Part shown: positions 27,301-36,400 of the stretch, in pieces | Layout: the number at the start of each line of letters is the position of its first letter | Position numbering within the stretch: the first letter of the stretch is position 1 | DNA from: Phoronis australis | Lineage: Eukaryota > Phoronida > Phoronidae | Direction of reading: 5' to 3' | Length of the DNA stretch: 64,000 nucleotides | Assembly (NCBI GenBank): GCA_002633005.1 | Contig: NMRA01000258.1 | Coordinates: 393,126 to 457,125 of the forward strand | Position numbers and translations under genes: made by a program | The notes under the pieces: generated by a model | The model's database searches: none | What the model was told of the DNA's origin: nothing | Seen by the model: only the letters and a program-made list of their open reading frames with translations

Positions 27301-30300
27301 TTAATGTTGACAGGTTGGTTACTTCAGCCATCAAACCTCCTAACTTATCCCAATACAAAAAAGCCCATATTGCCAGTGAACAGAGTGCAATATGTTCACT
27401 AAGCCATTAATCAAGTCATGGGCAACTTGATTTAAGCCAACTGTTGGTCTGCAGTCCTATTGAATTGAAAAGTTATGCAACACTAAACTGGTGTTAACAC
27501 ATATAAGAAAATTGATGATTTTTAAATAAAAAGTATGAGTTGTAAGATAAACAAGTTCCAATATTCACTTGACATAGAAGTATAAAAGAGTTTGTGGAGA
27601 CAGTTTGAGATTCATAGATCCTTATAATTGAAAAAATGTTCATTGAAATTATAGACACATGGTGAACAGAGACACCTGGTGGCTGCCAAAAGTATTGCTC
27701 ACAGGCTACTTTAGTTTTTGACAATATTGGACAAGACAACTAGTTCTTGTCTGTCAATCATTTAAGTTCTTAACAGGTCCTCCTGGAGGCAATTTGTTTG
27801 CAAGTGTTGGATTTGATATTTTAACCTATTAAAAATAATTAAAAAATTATGGGTCATGGGTTGGAGAAATAAATGAAAAATATGGGCGGTGGGTACGAAA
27901 TAAAAGTGCCTTCCCCCCCCTCCCATACAGATTTTGCTGGAACAGCCCTTATTATTTATATCTGATTCATCACTAAATTGATGAACACAAAAACTGTTTG
28001 CCAACTCCATAATGTTGCCAGTGGTGTTGAACCTACCAGGTCAGCTTTATGTGGTCTCCTGCCCGAACCTGTGGGTTTGGGTTTGGGGTGGCCTGGTTGA
28101 GACACCATGACTTGCCTGGGCCTGTTGTCCACTTGAACTGAGGCTGCAATATCCCTCCTTTCCTGTCAAAAGACATCACATTGTGAGAATTAGCTTCACA
28201 ACAAAACTCACCAAAGTCGGATGGACAAAACTCAAATTTTTGCTCATTTCAGTTCTGTGGAAGGGTTGTTATTGTTTGCGCAATCCACCCTTGAGATAAG
28301 GTGGATTTTGCCTCAATCCAATGAAACCGCATCGTGTAGTACTCACTTCAAGTAACCATCTCTAATAACAATCTAGGAGTCAATGAAGATAATTTCTGGT
28401 AAAAGGGATGTACTGAGGAGATGACTATTACGAGACTGATTTTATGAGCTTAAGGATATCTCAAACCATATTTAGTGGCCTTAAATCTATCTCGTATATC
28501 AAAAAACCCAGCTTTTTGAACTGGTAAAAGTCAATATTTTCTGAAAGAAAAAAGAACAGAGATTATAAAAATATGTTTACATTTAAGTACGATTATTATG
28601 TTAATACTTTTTTTAAGTCCAAATTTCACATTTAAGGAAGGTATATTCATAGCATACATGCCAATTTCCACAATCATCCTTAAGTGGTTTGGTTAACAGA
28701 GGGACAGATGCCAAAAAACAAATTCAAAAACAATAAAAATGGCCACTAGGTGGTGCAAAATGACTCAAATTCAACTGAAAACTGGAGGATAGCGTCACCT
28801 CACAAATACATGCCTACCTGCCAAATTTTATGTAAATCTGTTGAGAATCTTAAAGATACAGAGGTAAACGTAAAACACTAAAATCGCCACTAGGGGGCAC
28901 ACCAGTAGTCCAATCCATCCAAAAGTCGTCGTACTTTGATGTCAACTTAATATAAATACACCAGCAAAATTCAATGAAGATCCTGTGGAGCGTTTAGGAG
29001 ATACAGCCATGGGCGCAAAAACATAAAACTACCACTAGGAGGCACCACATAGTCAAAGTCGTCGGAAAATCATCAGCTGCCCTCTTCGCAGTAAGAAATC
29101 CCTAGAGCGATTTGGTTGATAGAAAGGCGGACGCCAAAAAACAAGACTCGGAAACAGTACAAATGGCCACTAGGTGGCAGAAAGTACCTCGAATCCATCT
29201 GCAAACGGGAGGACAGCATCATTTCAGTAATAGGTGCCTAACTGCCAAATTACATGAAAACCCATTGAGGACCTCCGAAGATACAGAGGTAAACATAAAA
29301 AACTAAAATTGCCACTATGGGGCACACCAGTAGTCGGAGAGGTCCGAAATTCGTTGTCATCTGTCGTCAGCTTCATAGGAACACATCTGCCAATGTACTA
29401 TTTTTGGAAATGCTGTCAAGTAACACAGCGGCCTGTTTCAATATGCGTCTTGTTTTTTATGGCCTAAGACATCAGCAAAAAATTCTCATGCCCATCTTTC
29501 CTTGATTGAGCGCGTGCATTTATATGAGTCACCTGCCACTTACGTTCATTGGCACCAATGTGTGGGAACTTAAGCAAGCACCACTCCAAAGTCGGACATC
29601 AAAAGAGAACAGTAGCAGTCCTAAGTAACAGTATATTGCCTTTAATCTGTATGTTTAAGCAGCCCACATGTTTATTTAATAATGAACTTGGATCTCCTGC
29701 GTACACTTCCACCCACTGTCACCAATTTTCACCCCCGGGTGATCAGTCTGTCACATCGTAAATATTTCAGACTTGAATGGGAAGAATTTTGATCTGGCTT
29801 AAGCTGGCCAATGTAGAAACACAATTATTCCAGGTGGCTAAAAAGGTAAGAGGAAACGATATCCAGTCATGCCTAGGTGGGATGGGGGTGTCCCATGAAA
29901 TCGTATTATAAAGAACCGCCAGCGACATTGGTGAAATCTGTTAACGCAAGTTTGACCGAGATGCAATAAGCGAATAACAAAATTTGACTTTTATTTTTTA
30001 TAACTTCAAGATGATACACCAACATCCAGTAACATAGTGCTAACCTTTGAATTCTGCAATCAGAGACAGTGAGGCTGTCCCTTTGGTCACCACACACACT
30101 CAATAACCCGACAATTTTATTCATCAAAGTAGGGAGAATTTGTCACCTTTGCAGGAGTTAAGGGAATTCTTCAAAATCCGAGACCTCATCTAACGCATAT
30201 TGGGAGTGTTGGCAAAACCACATTTCTCTAGCCTGATTTTCTGAATTTATATTTTATCTAGTGCACTGCAGTTGCAAACTCAGTGCGGCACACAGCGCCG

Positions 30301-33267
30301 CTGAAACCAGAGGTATTGAGGCCAGCGGGGTTCTTAAAGTTTGCGAACATGGAAAGAAAATAGTGATAAAGCGTTCACGTATAATGCTTTGAAGTAAATC
30401 CATGACGCGGGACAATAATTTGTTAATTGTTGTTTTATAATTCGCATTGCCAAACCACCGTCTCGGAAGGTGTCATTTCACTCGTTGTTATCATCGATTT
30501 TCCTTTCTTTAGCATGGGGTGCTTCATCATCAATCTTCAATACTCGGGATGGGCACTTAACCGAGAGGTGGGCGCTTAATTGGAAATCTTCAAACATTAC
30601 AGAGGGGTGCTTAACTGAGCAATGGGCAAATCCACCTAAAGTTAGGGATGAGTTGTTATGTGAACATGAGCGTTATCCCGAACGTTTACATTATCACTTC
30701 ATTTTCATTTCACGTAACTTTCAAATTTTTCACGAGTATCATACAAACTCTATTTCTGATAGGTCCTAATGCAAAAATGGAACATCTTAAAAACAATTTC
30801 TAACAGCGTTATGGAGTACAGTGCTTAAAGCATGGTATCCAAAAGTTTCATACAACGATGCGATGTTCTTAAGTCATGGCCAAATTTAGCCAGTTCTCTG
30901 GCACACTGCATAACTTCAATCACACATGAAAAGTGGCCCAATTTCAGTTCACTTCAGAGTCTGCTCTGGTGGAACAAACACCAGACAATGGTAGATTAAT
31001 GAGAGTGGAAAACACTAACAATAGGACCATGATGTAGTCTTATAGAGCTTACAATAGTCACAACAAGGAAGCACTCTCCTCATAAGCAGCCTTGGGACTT
31101 GTTTCACCAGGAGTGACTAAGATTTAAGATAGGAATTTGGTCTTACCCCCTACATAGCTATTTTCGAAAAATAAAGGTCACATGAGCAAAATACACATAA
31201 CTGTCAGTTACTAAGCTAATTTCTGTGAAGTATTTCTAGACGGTGAAGTGCTCATAATTACTTGTTTAAACCTTTATTTAGCAATTGCGACGTTGGAGTG
31301 AATGACCATATTTCTGTCTTTAGTCTTAAGTAATTTTCACAAAACACACCTCTGGGCTAGAAACAACACAACAGGCCAACCTGAGAGGAGTGCTCAAGCT
31401 GAACTATAAAGGGAACCATGTACTCCATTGATGAGACAAACGGAGGAGCAATAACACCACAAAACGCGCTAAAATGACGCTCTGGTCGATATAATTGGAT
31501 GATGAAACTGCTGAACATGATGAGCACAGCCAATTTTCAGTTTCATTGAATGCTAATTAAAAACTTCCAAGCGAAATTTCTTATAAGGTTTTCATCCACC
31601 ATTTAAAATAAAACCAGAGCACTTTCCTTTTTCGTCTATGATTCCTTCAAAGGCACGTAATGGGCATTTACAGCTGAAAATGCTCTTTTGGGATTGCTGT
31701 AGGAGGGGATAGATTTCTTGTAGCTCTTAGCTTTGACCACTTTAAAACAACAAAATATGCTCTGTGTGTTTGTCATTTTGTTACAAACCACCTGCTGGAT
31801 ATACAAAGAAGCAGTCTACAGAGCAGACAATGCCCTTCAAAACAACATATGACAAGTCTCAATCAGCCGAGGAATAGAGCCTGAACAGTCACTTATATTT
31901 TGGTAATTTTCAGGGACATATCGATGAAATATTACTCATAGAAAGCGAATTATTTTCACAATAAATGGACATTTTTTCTATTTCCCACTTGATTTGGATT
32001 ATCTGGCATTATAAAACCCTGAAGATACATTGAAGATATATGAAAAACGAAGAAATCTCAGAATACCAAAAAATGATCGATAGCAGGATTTTGGACTGCC
32101 GTGTCTGTTTTTAATTTTCTTCAAATTGACAAAATAACCAAAATAAGTTTTACCACTTCTCGGCCATGGTCGCATAAACAGGAGATTTCACTAAAAGTGA
32201 CCTCTTAGGAACAAACCTGATAAATCATCATAAAATTAGGCAACATTCGGATATTACTACTTGAGCAAATTTAACTATCACAAACCATGGACAAGGAGAG
32301 ATCTACTTCCTTCTTAACAGTGGCAGTAAGAGTGTATGTTGTACGGTTGTCAAGTACCGATTCACCAACTGGCTAAAATGCTAGCGGGCTCGCTAGCACT
32401 TTCCGCAGCAGCCAGTAAACCGAATACTGTAGTTGAATGTGACGCTTTTACTCTCGCTCTGCGGGTGGTTTTACCAACTGTTGTATTGTCACTAGTTTCA
32501 GGTATTTCATAAAATTACTGTGAGTGACAACAGAACGAAGGCTTTTCAGTAAATTTCGGTTAACTTCAAAAACCGAATGCATTCGTAGCTTCCAGTTCCC
32601 GACAAAATGTTGTGAGAAACTGGGTCACATAAACACTTTTCAACCTGAATTCTGAGAAACAAGAAGTAAATGTTCAAATACAGACTGTCAACATTAGCAC
32701 AAGGAAATAACCTCAATGTCACATGTGTGAATAACTGCCATTCATGAAAGTGGACAAAAAGACTGTGCACCCGAACTAGCTGAGCACAGGGCATTCAGTC
32801 ACATGTGATTCATATTCTTTTACAAATTATTTTGTATGAGTATTGGACAGAAGAGATGAAACCTAAGATCTGCCAGCACACACAAACAGTAAAATGTGTT
32901 AAAAACAACAAAATCTGATAAAATGATAAGTATTACCGTACATCACTTCATACTTCAAGTTACCAAATGTACAAAAAAGGCATACCCTGGGTCTTTGTAG
33001 CGCCAGTTCGTCCATGTCAGAAAGTAGGTCACCTACGGCTGGCGACGTACTCCTACTACTCGTGGCGCCCTCTACATCCGGCGAGCCCGGAGAGCTGTGG
33101 CCAGTACCTCCACCACTGCCACCGGTCTGTCCAGCAGCAGAGGACCCATGCTGGCTCATACTGCCAAGTCCCACAAAGGGGACCGTGTAATTGTCGCCTT
33201 GGTAATTAGCTAGGCGTTCGGCTGTGCCAGGGTTCGTTTCACCTTTAGTCTTGGTAGCCCTGCGCAT
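9283..33267 (-). CDS. SHOC2: SHOC2 leucine-rich-repeat RAS-RAF scaffold (gene level, incomplete)
   Basis: Twelve minus-strand exons joined at GT-AG junctions encode a protein that aligns residue by residue with vertebrate SHOC2 (582 aa in human). It has a low-complexity N-terminus, then tandem 23-residue LRRs of the LxxLxLxxNxLxxLP type. SHOC2 forms a ternary complex with GTP-bound MRAS/RAS and PP1 catalytic subunit that removes the inhibitory phosphate from RAF kinases, raising ERK signalling. Diagnostic conserved stretches include [38 protein letters not shown] and [15 protein letters not shown]. Exons 1-11 give about 515 codons. The LRR expected between exons at 11964 and 9350 and the last roughly 70 residues were not found. 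The start is the ATG at 33267, with an in-frame TGA 30 nt upstream and a good ACC context. Introns are loaded with repeats and transposons. Confidence 0.93.
9351..11391. other. SHOC2 intronic region with degenerate repeats; expected LRR exon not found
   Basis: Contains a degenerate AT-rich repeat (about 9540-9960) related to sequences at 17220-17790, 39360-39900 and 42830-43120. It also has a short diverged tandem of TTTTAGCTGGCATCAGGTGA-type units (about 10585-10760). I searched the minus strand for the missing LRR (human LTNNQLTTLPRGIG) and saw no candidate. Confidence 0.5.
11392..11959 (+). mobile_element. PIF/Harbinger-like MITE, copy A (568 bp)
   Basis: Terminal inverted repeats start GGGCTGTTCCAGTAAAATCT and end with the inverted AGATTTTGCTGGAACAGCCC, with purine-rich GGGAGGGGG just inside. 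It is flanked by TTA direct repeats (389-391 and 960-962 after 11000/11000). A 3-bp TTA target duplication is typical of PIF/Harbinger. The interior differs from copies B-D, so it is a separate subfamily. No transposase is encoded. It sits inside a SHOC2 intron with its right end 4 nt from the exon. Confidence 0.8.
11964..12176 (-). CDS. SHOC2: SHOC2 exon 11: LRRs; donor partly built by a transposon
   Basis: Phase 1 to 1, 213 nt. The split codon G+AC gives Asp, then [20 protein letters not shown] through [17 protein letters not shown], nearly identical to human [20 protein letters not shown] and [15 protein letters not shown]. The donor is ATAG|GTAAGG; the MITE at 11392-11959 begins at intron +5. 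Confidence 0.96.
12177..12591. other. SHOC2 intron, nothing recognised
   Basis: AT-rich intron sequence between the exon at 12176 and the 33-bp array. No repeats or open frames of note. Confidence 0.5.
12592..12916 (-). repeat. 33-bp minisatellite of duplicated 5' splice sites
   Basis: About ten tandem units of 33 bp. On the minus strand each contains TCTCTACCACTAG then GTAAATATTGCTCTGTCAC, which is the last 13 exon bases and the donor of the SHOC2 exon ending at 12901. The exon-proximal unit is shortened by one base and carries AATAG. Distal units (near 12592-12640) are the most diverged. Because 33 is a multiple of 3, splicing at a later copy would add codons in frame, but the first added unit ends in TAG. 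Confidence 0.9.
12901..13015 (-). CDS. SHOC2: SHOC2 exon 10: LRR; its donor has seeded a minisatellite
   Basis: Thirty-eight codons plus one base (phase 0 to 1). [20 protein letters not shown] then [16 protein letters not shown] match human [20 protein letters not shown] and LNMKDNQLTSLPL. The donor CTACCACTAG|GTAAAT is the terminal unit of the 33-bp array at 12592-12916, so copies of this splice site follow in the intron. Confidence 0.95.
13016..14359. other. SHOC2 intron, unremarkable
   Basis: No exon or recognisable element. Ordinary AT-rich sequence with short chance ORFs. Confidence 0.5.
14360..14464 (-). CDS. SHOC2: SHOC2 exon 9: LRR
   Basis: Thirty-five codons, phases 0-0. [20 protein letters not shown] and [11 protein letters not shown] match human [20 protein letters not shown] and QLYPVGGPSQF. 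Ends FCSTC at a TGT|GTGAGT donor; joined to the next exon it keeps the same residue count as human. Confidence 0.95.
14735..16312 (+). repeat. CTCF-motif tandem repeat, block 2
   Basis: Same family and orientation as block 1. CCAC cores (or equivalents) are at 14827, 14910, 15049, 15186, 15331, 15468, 15626, 15775, 15920 and 16124, mostly 137-158 bp apart, with one short (83) and one long (204) spacing. The left end (CAAGAGCAACGCGGAGTGTTG near 14740, first 20 bases shared with block 1) and the right end (ACACCCGGACAGACAGAGAT near 16257) appear to be true element boundaries. It lies in a SHOC2 intron. Confidence 0.85.
16313..16839. other. SHOC2 intron, nothing recognised
   Basis: Sequence between the end of repeat block 2 and the exon at 16840. 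No features seen. Confidence 0.5.
16840..16933 (-). CDS. SHOC2: SHOC2 exon 8: LRR
   Basis: Phase 2 to 0, 94 nt. The split Arg codon is followed by [20 protein letters not shown] and [11 protein letters not shown], matching human [20 protein letters not shown] and NLENNNISTLP. Donor CCA|GTAAGT. Confidence 0.95.
16934..17989. other. SHOC2 intron with degenerate AT-rich repeat
   Basis: Positions 17220-17790 resemble 39360-39900 and parts of 9540-9960 and 42830-43120, sharing blocks such as GAATGTACCTTTCTTTTTT and CTTTCAGAAAATATAYACTT-like segments. This is an old dispersed repeat with no clear ends. Confidence 0.45.
17803..17890 (+). repeat. 17-bp tandem repeat
   Basis: Four good copies of CAACATTTGGTAAAAAA followed by shortened copies. 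Simple minisatellite in a SHOC2 intron. Confidence 0.8.
17990..18098 (-). CDS. SHOC2: SHOC2 exon 7: LRRs
   Basis: Phase 1 to 2, 109 nt. The split codon G+AA gives Glu, then [20 protein letters not shown] and [15 protein letters not shown] follow, close to human [20 protein letters not shown]. The acceptor is CATTCAG and the donor AAG|GTAAGT. A 17-bp repeat and a truncated older repeat lie in the next intron. Confidence 0.95.
18567..21081 (+). mobile_element. PIF/Harbinger-like MITE, copy B, carrying a nested insertion and gap
   Basis: Begins GGGCTGTTCCAGTAAAATCC and ends with inverted ATTTTGCTGGAACAGCCC, flanked by TTA (18564-18566 and 21082-21084). Outer parts are nearly identical to copies C and D, including GACACCTGGTGGCTGCC near 20806. 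The match is interrupted at 19058 by unrelated sequence up to the gap, so another element is nested inside. It sits in a SHOC2 intron. Confidence 0.82.
19058..20785. mobile_element. Unknown element nested in MITE copy B (part lost in gap 19998-20785)
   Basis: Starts at the break in the MITE alignment with a dense GACGG region (CGGCCGTCCTAGGGACGG near 19070, then repeated GACGGC). Further in is a minus-strand open frame of 92 codons (19453-19731) with a hydrophobic stretch ([17 protein letters not shown]) and a Ser/Thr/Ala-rich tail. Positions 19400-19810 are diverged but collinear with 26540-26990. The 788-bp N gap hides the right end. The family is not recognised. Confidence 0.55.
21202..21322 (-). 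CDS. SHOC2: SHOC2 exon 6: LRRs
   Basis: Forty codons plus one base (phase 0 to 1). [20 protein letters not shown] and [12 protein letters not shown] match human [20 protein letters not shown] and DVAHNQLEHLPK. Donor GATG|GTTAGT. Confidence 0.95.
21323..21508. other. Short SHOC2 intron
   Basis: Small intron between the two LRR exons at 21202-21322 and 21509-21604, among the few introns here free of transposons. Confidence 0.7.
21509..21604 (-). CDS. SHOC2: SHOC2 exon 5: LRR
   Basis: Thirty-two codons, phases 0-0, acceptor TTTTTTCAG and donor [29 protein letters not shown] aligns with human [20 protein letters not shown]. Confidence 0.96.
21605..22637. other. SHOC2 intron, nothing recognised
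   Basis: AT-rich intron sequence up to the start of the 29-bp array. No exon-like frame. Confidence 0.5.
22638..23718 (+). repeat. 29-bp minisatellite, about 37 copies
   Basis: Tandem 29-bp units (core ATAGTGAGCCACACTAAATA). Central copies read CCCGTCACAT at the variable site and are almost identical for over 700 bp. The left edge has CCTGTCATAT then CCTGTCACAT; the right edge has CCTGTCATAT then CTTGTCATAT. A single N at 23576 falls where central type changes to right-edge type, suggesting an assembly join and possibly a longer true array. Intronic in SHOC2. Confidence 0.95.
23889..24074 (-). CDS. SHOC2: SHOC2 exon 4: LRRs
   Basis: Sixty-two codons, phases 0-0, acceptor TTATAG and donor GCG|GTCAGT. 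It begins [20 protein letters not shown] and ends [13 protein letters not shown], covering nearly three LRRs and matching human [20 protein letters not shown] through [11 protein letters not shown]. The donor is weak at +3 (GTCAGT). Confidence 0.96.
24368..24875 (+). mobile_element. hAT-like MITE, copy 1 (508 bp)
   Basis: Ends are CAGGGCTTGGAAT and its inverse ATTCCAAGCCCTG. TAAAC occurs directly left and, after one extra base, right. A second copy lies in opposite orientation at 55759-56259. The CAGGG terminus suggests hAT, but the flanking duplication looks like 5 bp, not 8. The plus-strand frame inside is a short remnant only. Confidence 0.65.
25216..25314 (-). CDS. SHOC2: SHOC2 exon 3: LRR cap
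   Basis: Thirty-three codons, phases 0-0, acceptor CTGTAG and donor [29 protein letters not shown] and the following [10 protein letters not shown] match human [20 protein letters not shown] and ILPSSIKE, the N-cap and first LRR. Confidence 0.95.
25417..26233 (+). mobile_element. PIF/Harbinger-like MITE, copy C (817 bp)
   Basis: GGGCTGTTCCAGTAAAATCC at the left, inverted ATTTTGCTGGAACAGCCC at the right, flanked by TAA on both sides (25414-25416, 26234-26236). Nearly identical to copy D apart from small indels, so recently active. No transposase. It lies in the SHOC2 intron between exons 2 and 3. Confidence 0.85.
26540..26990. repeat. Diverged relative of the nested element's interior
   Basis: Collinear with 19400-19810: both contain a CACTAACT/GCTAACTAC segment, then TTTGAAAT-GAAG, the shared CCAGAGTTCAAAGAATTTGC, then GACCTGCC.. 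and GTCGTT segments. The frame seen in the other copy is not open here. This suggests two copies of one unknown element or pseudogene. Confidence 0.5.
27151..27948 (+). mobile_element. PIF/Harbinger-like MITE, copy D (798 bp)
   Basis: Same termini as copy C, flanked by TTA (27148-27150 and 27949-27951). It lies less than 1 kb from copy C, in the same orientation and same intron. An old local duplication is unlikely because the flanks differ; both look like independent insertions. Confidence 0.85.
28037..28162 (-). CDS. SHOC2: SHOC2 exon 2: pre-LRR region
   Basis: Forty-two codons between a TTTTGACAG acceptor and a CTG|GTAGGT donor, phases 0-0. The peptide runs [18 protein letters not shown] and then a Pro/Lys-rich stretch ([13 protein letters not shown]). 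The VDN here may align with the VDN that follows the PP1-binding VxF element of human SHOC2. If so, that element is not conserved (AASV instead of GVAF). Confidence 0.8.
28640..29400 (+). repeat. CTCF-motif tandem repeat, block 3
   Basis: Five units of the same family and orientation as blocks 1 and 2. CCAC cores are at 28743, 28887, 29032, 29167 and 29312 (spacings 144, 145, 135, 145). The best is TGGCCACTAGGTGGCAGAA at 29164. Both ends appear truncated relative to block 2. Located in SHOC2 intron 1. Confidence 0.83.
29401..32985. other. Remainder of SHOC2 intron 1
   Basis: No exon found. Contains a repeat at 30280-30620 (separate entry). The rest is AT-rich with no feature I can name. Confidence 0.5.
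30280..30620 (-). repeat. Fragment of a dispersed element shared with 41155-41290 (inverted)
   Basis: Read on the minus strand, 30300-30475 matches 41157-41280 on the plus strand: GGTGGTTTGGCAATG, then AATTATAAMAACAA, AACAAATTATT, and GATGGATTTACTTCAAA. Next to it, 30530-30620 holds three variants of GGGxxCTTAACYGAG. It looks like one transposon family with sub-terminal motif repeats. Confidence 0.55.
32986..33267 (-). CDS. SHOC2: SHOC2 exon 1: divergent N-terminus
   Basis: Ninety-four codons from ATG (33267) to an AGG|GTATGC donor, ending in phase 0, which matches the next exon. The peptide is Ser/Gly-rich ([16 protein letters not shown]) with an acidic end ([11 protein letters not shown]). 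It does not resemble the Lys/Glu-rich N-terminus of human SHOC2. It is attached to SHOC2 by phase and position only; an alternative first exon remains possible. Confidence 0.7.
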
Positions 33268-33443
33268 GGTGTTGGGCGACGACTGTAGCAGACATCAGCC
33301 ACTTGCGACAGTCCCGTGGCATGTGATCAGTGGTACATTGATAGCAAGCACAGACAAGAACGGTTCAACCAACTACTGACATGAGAGACTGCTGTAAAGT
33401 CTTGCCTGGCTTCTACTGCATCTTGTTGGCTTTATACTCAGCC
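33268..33443 (-). other. SHOC2: Candidate SHOC2 5' UTR exon portion
   Basis: On the minus strand a TTTTCATTGTAG acceptor-like site lies near 33444 and leads into GC-richer sequence ending at the SHOC2 ATG. An in-frame TGA 30 nt before the ATG fixes the start. Whether this is a spliced 5' UTR exon or the transcription start region cannot be told from sequence alone. Confidence 0.4.
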
Positions 33444-36400
33444 CACTACAATGAAAACAATTAATTAATTAAAAACTTTATGTAAACCATGATAGCAAGT
33501 ACTAAAGTGGAGTACTGACTACCACGCCCATTCAAAGTTTAGCCAAAACTATAACACGAATACATTAACTAACCACAAGATGGCATGCAAACACATGTTC
33601 AAAATAACCTATACTCAGACATAAAAAACTATCTTGGCAACTGCTCGGATGAATAATTTAAAGTCTACTTACATTTATAAAATTGATTCGTCTACAAAAT
33701 AACAAACACATTACAAGTACTACTGTGGTACAGACAACTTCTGCAAATAAACTATTCCTGTCACAAAGTTCCTTTAATCTAAATTATCGCCTCCCACATA
33801 TGGTATATTAACAAAATGAAGTGAGTCAAGTGAATACCTAATTTTCAATAAAGACCTTACATAATTTTCACACAAGACAGTCTTACGAAAACAAGTTACC
33901 TAACTCTCAAACTATCATGTATTAAAAAACTAGCATCACAAAACAGGTGAACGAGCAAAGTGATTTAAACAAAGTTACACATACTTGGACTGTGTCTCTC
34001 AGTTCTTACGGTATTCAACTTATACCAGATATAGCAGAACCACCTGCATAACTGGACTGTAGTGAAGGCTTGGGCCAGCTGGGTGTTGACTACAACCAAC
34101 TGGTCCAAATCATGTGTGGAATGATAACACAGTGAACTGAACCTGCCAAGCCTACAGTTATAGATCATAACCAATGAAAAATGTTATCTCAGCTAAATTC
34201 CAAAGGTACCATAACGACTGCTTCAGCATCACATGCACAGTTTATCCCAACCGTAACTCTAAGTTGTGAGAAACCTCATCACTCGAGGCTGCATAAAATA
34301 CCTACCAGACTGGCTTTATGATTCAGTTATGTTAGTTTAATGGAAAGTTATGCCACAAAAAATATAATGTTACATTCACTATGTCAGTACGTTGCTAAAC
34401 TGAATACTTCACCCACCCACCAAATACCTAACTGGGACAGAACTTGACCATGACTGTGTACACAGACTACCTTGAGCAGCACTCTATTTTCATACTGTTT
34501 CCATAAATAATCTCATTGGATAAACCCCAGCAATCTTCAAATAAGTAAAACATTGCAACTCATCAACATCAGAACATGAATGAAAGAATAACATAAACAA
34601 TGGAGAAACTAGAGTGATGTTAGGTGCAAAGTGATTTACGAGTTGAGACCTCTTAAAAGTACTATATAGTCACAACTGATAAGATTGACAATCACCCAAA
34701 AACTGAGCACAAGGTATCAAAAAGCCAAATAAGAACAATATGATAACAGAAACGAGATATTTTTCAAAAAATCGTGACTTAGATATCATTCTACTAGCAC
34801 AACAATAGTCAACAACGAGCAGCTTCCTAATTAAACATGTGAAGACTGCTTGGTCTAAAACAGACTCTAAAAACTGTGTTTAAGTACATCCAAGATAGCA
34901 ACTGTGCCTCAGTAGACACAGGCACCTTTTTGTTCACTGAATCATAATCAACCACACTGTTCTATCAACCTTCAACATTCTCATCATCATGCTATGTTGT
35001 GAAATGCAACTGTGTGACTCATTTTCAGGTCTACATTCTCTCTTGACTACAAGAGGAAGCACTTGCCATTTAACAGGAACACTGTGTAATAGAACTGGAG
35101 ATATTCAGACTAACAATGGCAAGATTCAGGAACTATTACCAGCGGCGGATCATATACGAGAACAAAGAGGCTATGTCATCATCAACAGGGGGCAGTCTCT
35201 CACACACAGTCACCATCTCACATTCAGCGGATAACTCACTCATGAGACAACAATCTCCAGCAACTCCAGCACCTCTTCCAGCACTTCTGGCCATCGTGGT
35301 CATTTTCTTGCCAATTTCAATACTTAACACCGGCGTTGGTTTTTAATTATTTTTTCAACAAGAGGAACGCTTCAGATCGACTAATTGTGTACGGGCTGCA
35401 GAGGTAATGGCCAAATACTGTTCTCTTCAGGACAAAATCTTATCTGCCAACTTTTATGATGGTCCTTCATCAAATCTGGCAGACACTGAGGTTAATTCAG
35501 AAAATAAAACCGCGACTAGTCAAAATTGTCCTTCATACGGTATTTCGTGACAATTCTTCACCAAACTTGACAAATGAGGTAGGCGCAAAAAGTATCACAG
35601 GGGGCAATGAGGTTTTCATATTTGTCAGAAAATCAACATTAGCCAACAGTCAACACGAAAATCTCTTAAATTTCATGTAAACCTTTAAGCTGGTCTCCCA
35701 ACAAAAACATGCAGTGAGCTTTGGCCTCTTGATTACCAACCTAGACATTATATGCAAACAATAAGAGGTGTACATTCCTATTTAGAAATACTTAACAAGA
35801 CCAAGACTTCACAGAAAATTATCAAACTTCAACTATTGCTGCTTTCCACTCAGACGTTACAAAATGATACCAGTTCATTGCATGCCTTTATTCAAGAACC
35901 TCCCTTACACATTTTCAACCAAACAGTAAAAAAATAATCAGTGGGAGAAGCAGCCAAATACCAACTTGATTCACAGACATACCTTACCTTAGCCAATATT
36001 TAAGAGAGGATTTAGTTAAGGAATTTAACTTCATTGCGCTTTCTGTGTGATGGGACAAAGCTAAACTCCACATGAATCAAATCACATCATACCCTAACTT
36101 GAGAGCACTCAATTACAAATTCCTGAGTGATGACCAAAGCTCCCCCTGTGTGTGGGCGTGTGTAATCGTAACACCAATCACTTCAGAAAAGTTGACTGTT
36201 CAGATTGTCCCCTCATTCACACACTGACAAGACGAACAAAATTGCATTACATGAAGCAAGCAGAGGCCGTATTTCATATTTGCTGAGAGAAACTGTAACA
36301 CAATACTTTGCATAAGCCACTTGAAACACTTTAATCAAGTATGAATGCTACAGAACATCACATAGAGCATTCCTGATAAGTAGTGTGAAGAAAAGCAGCA

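Noticed and set aside
35136-35330. BBIP1, the SHOC2 neighbour in vertebrates
   Set aside because: Neither frame here resembles the BBIP1 protein.
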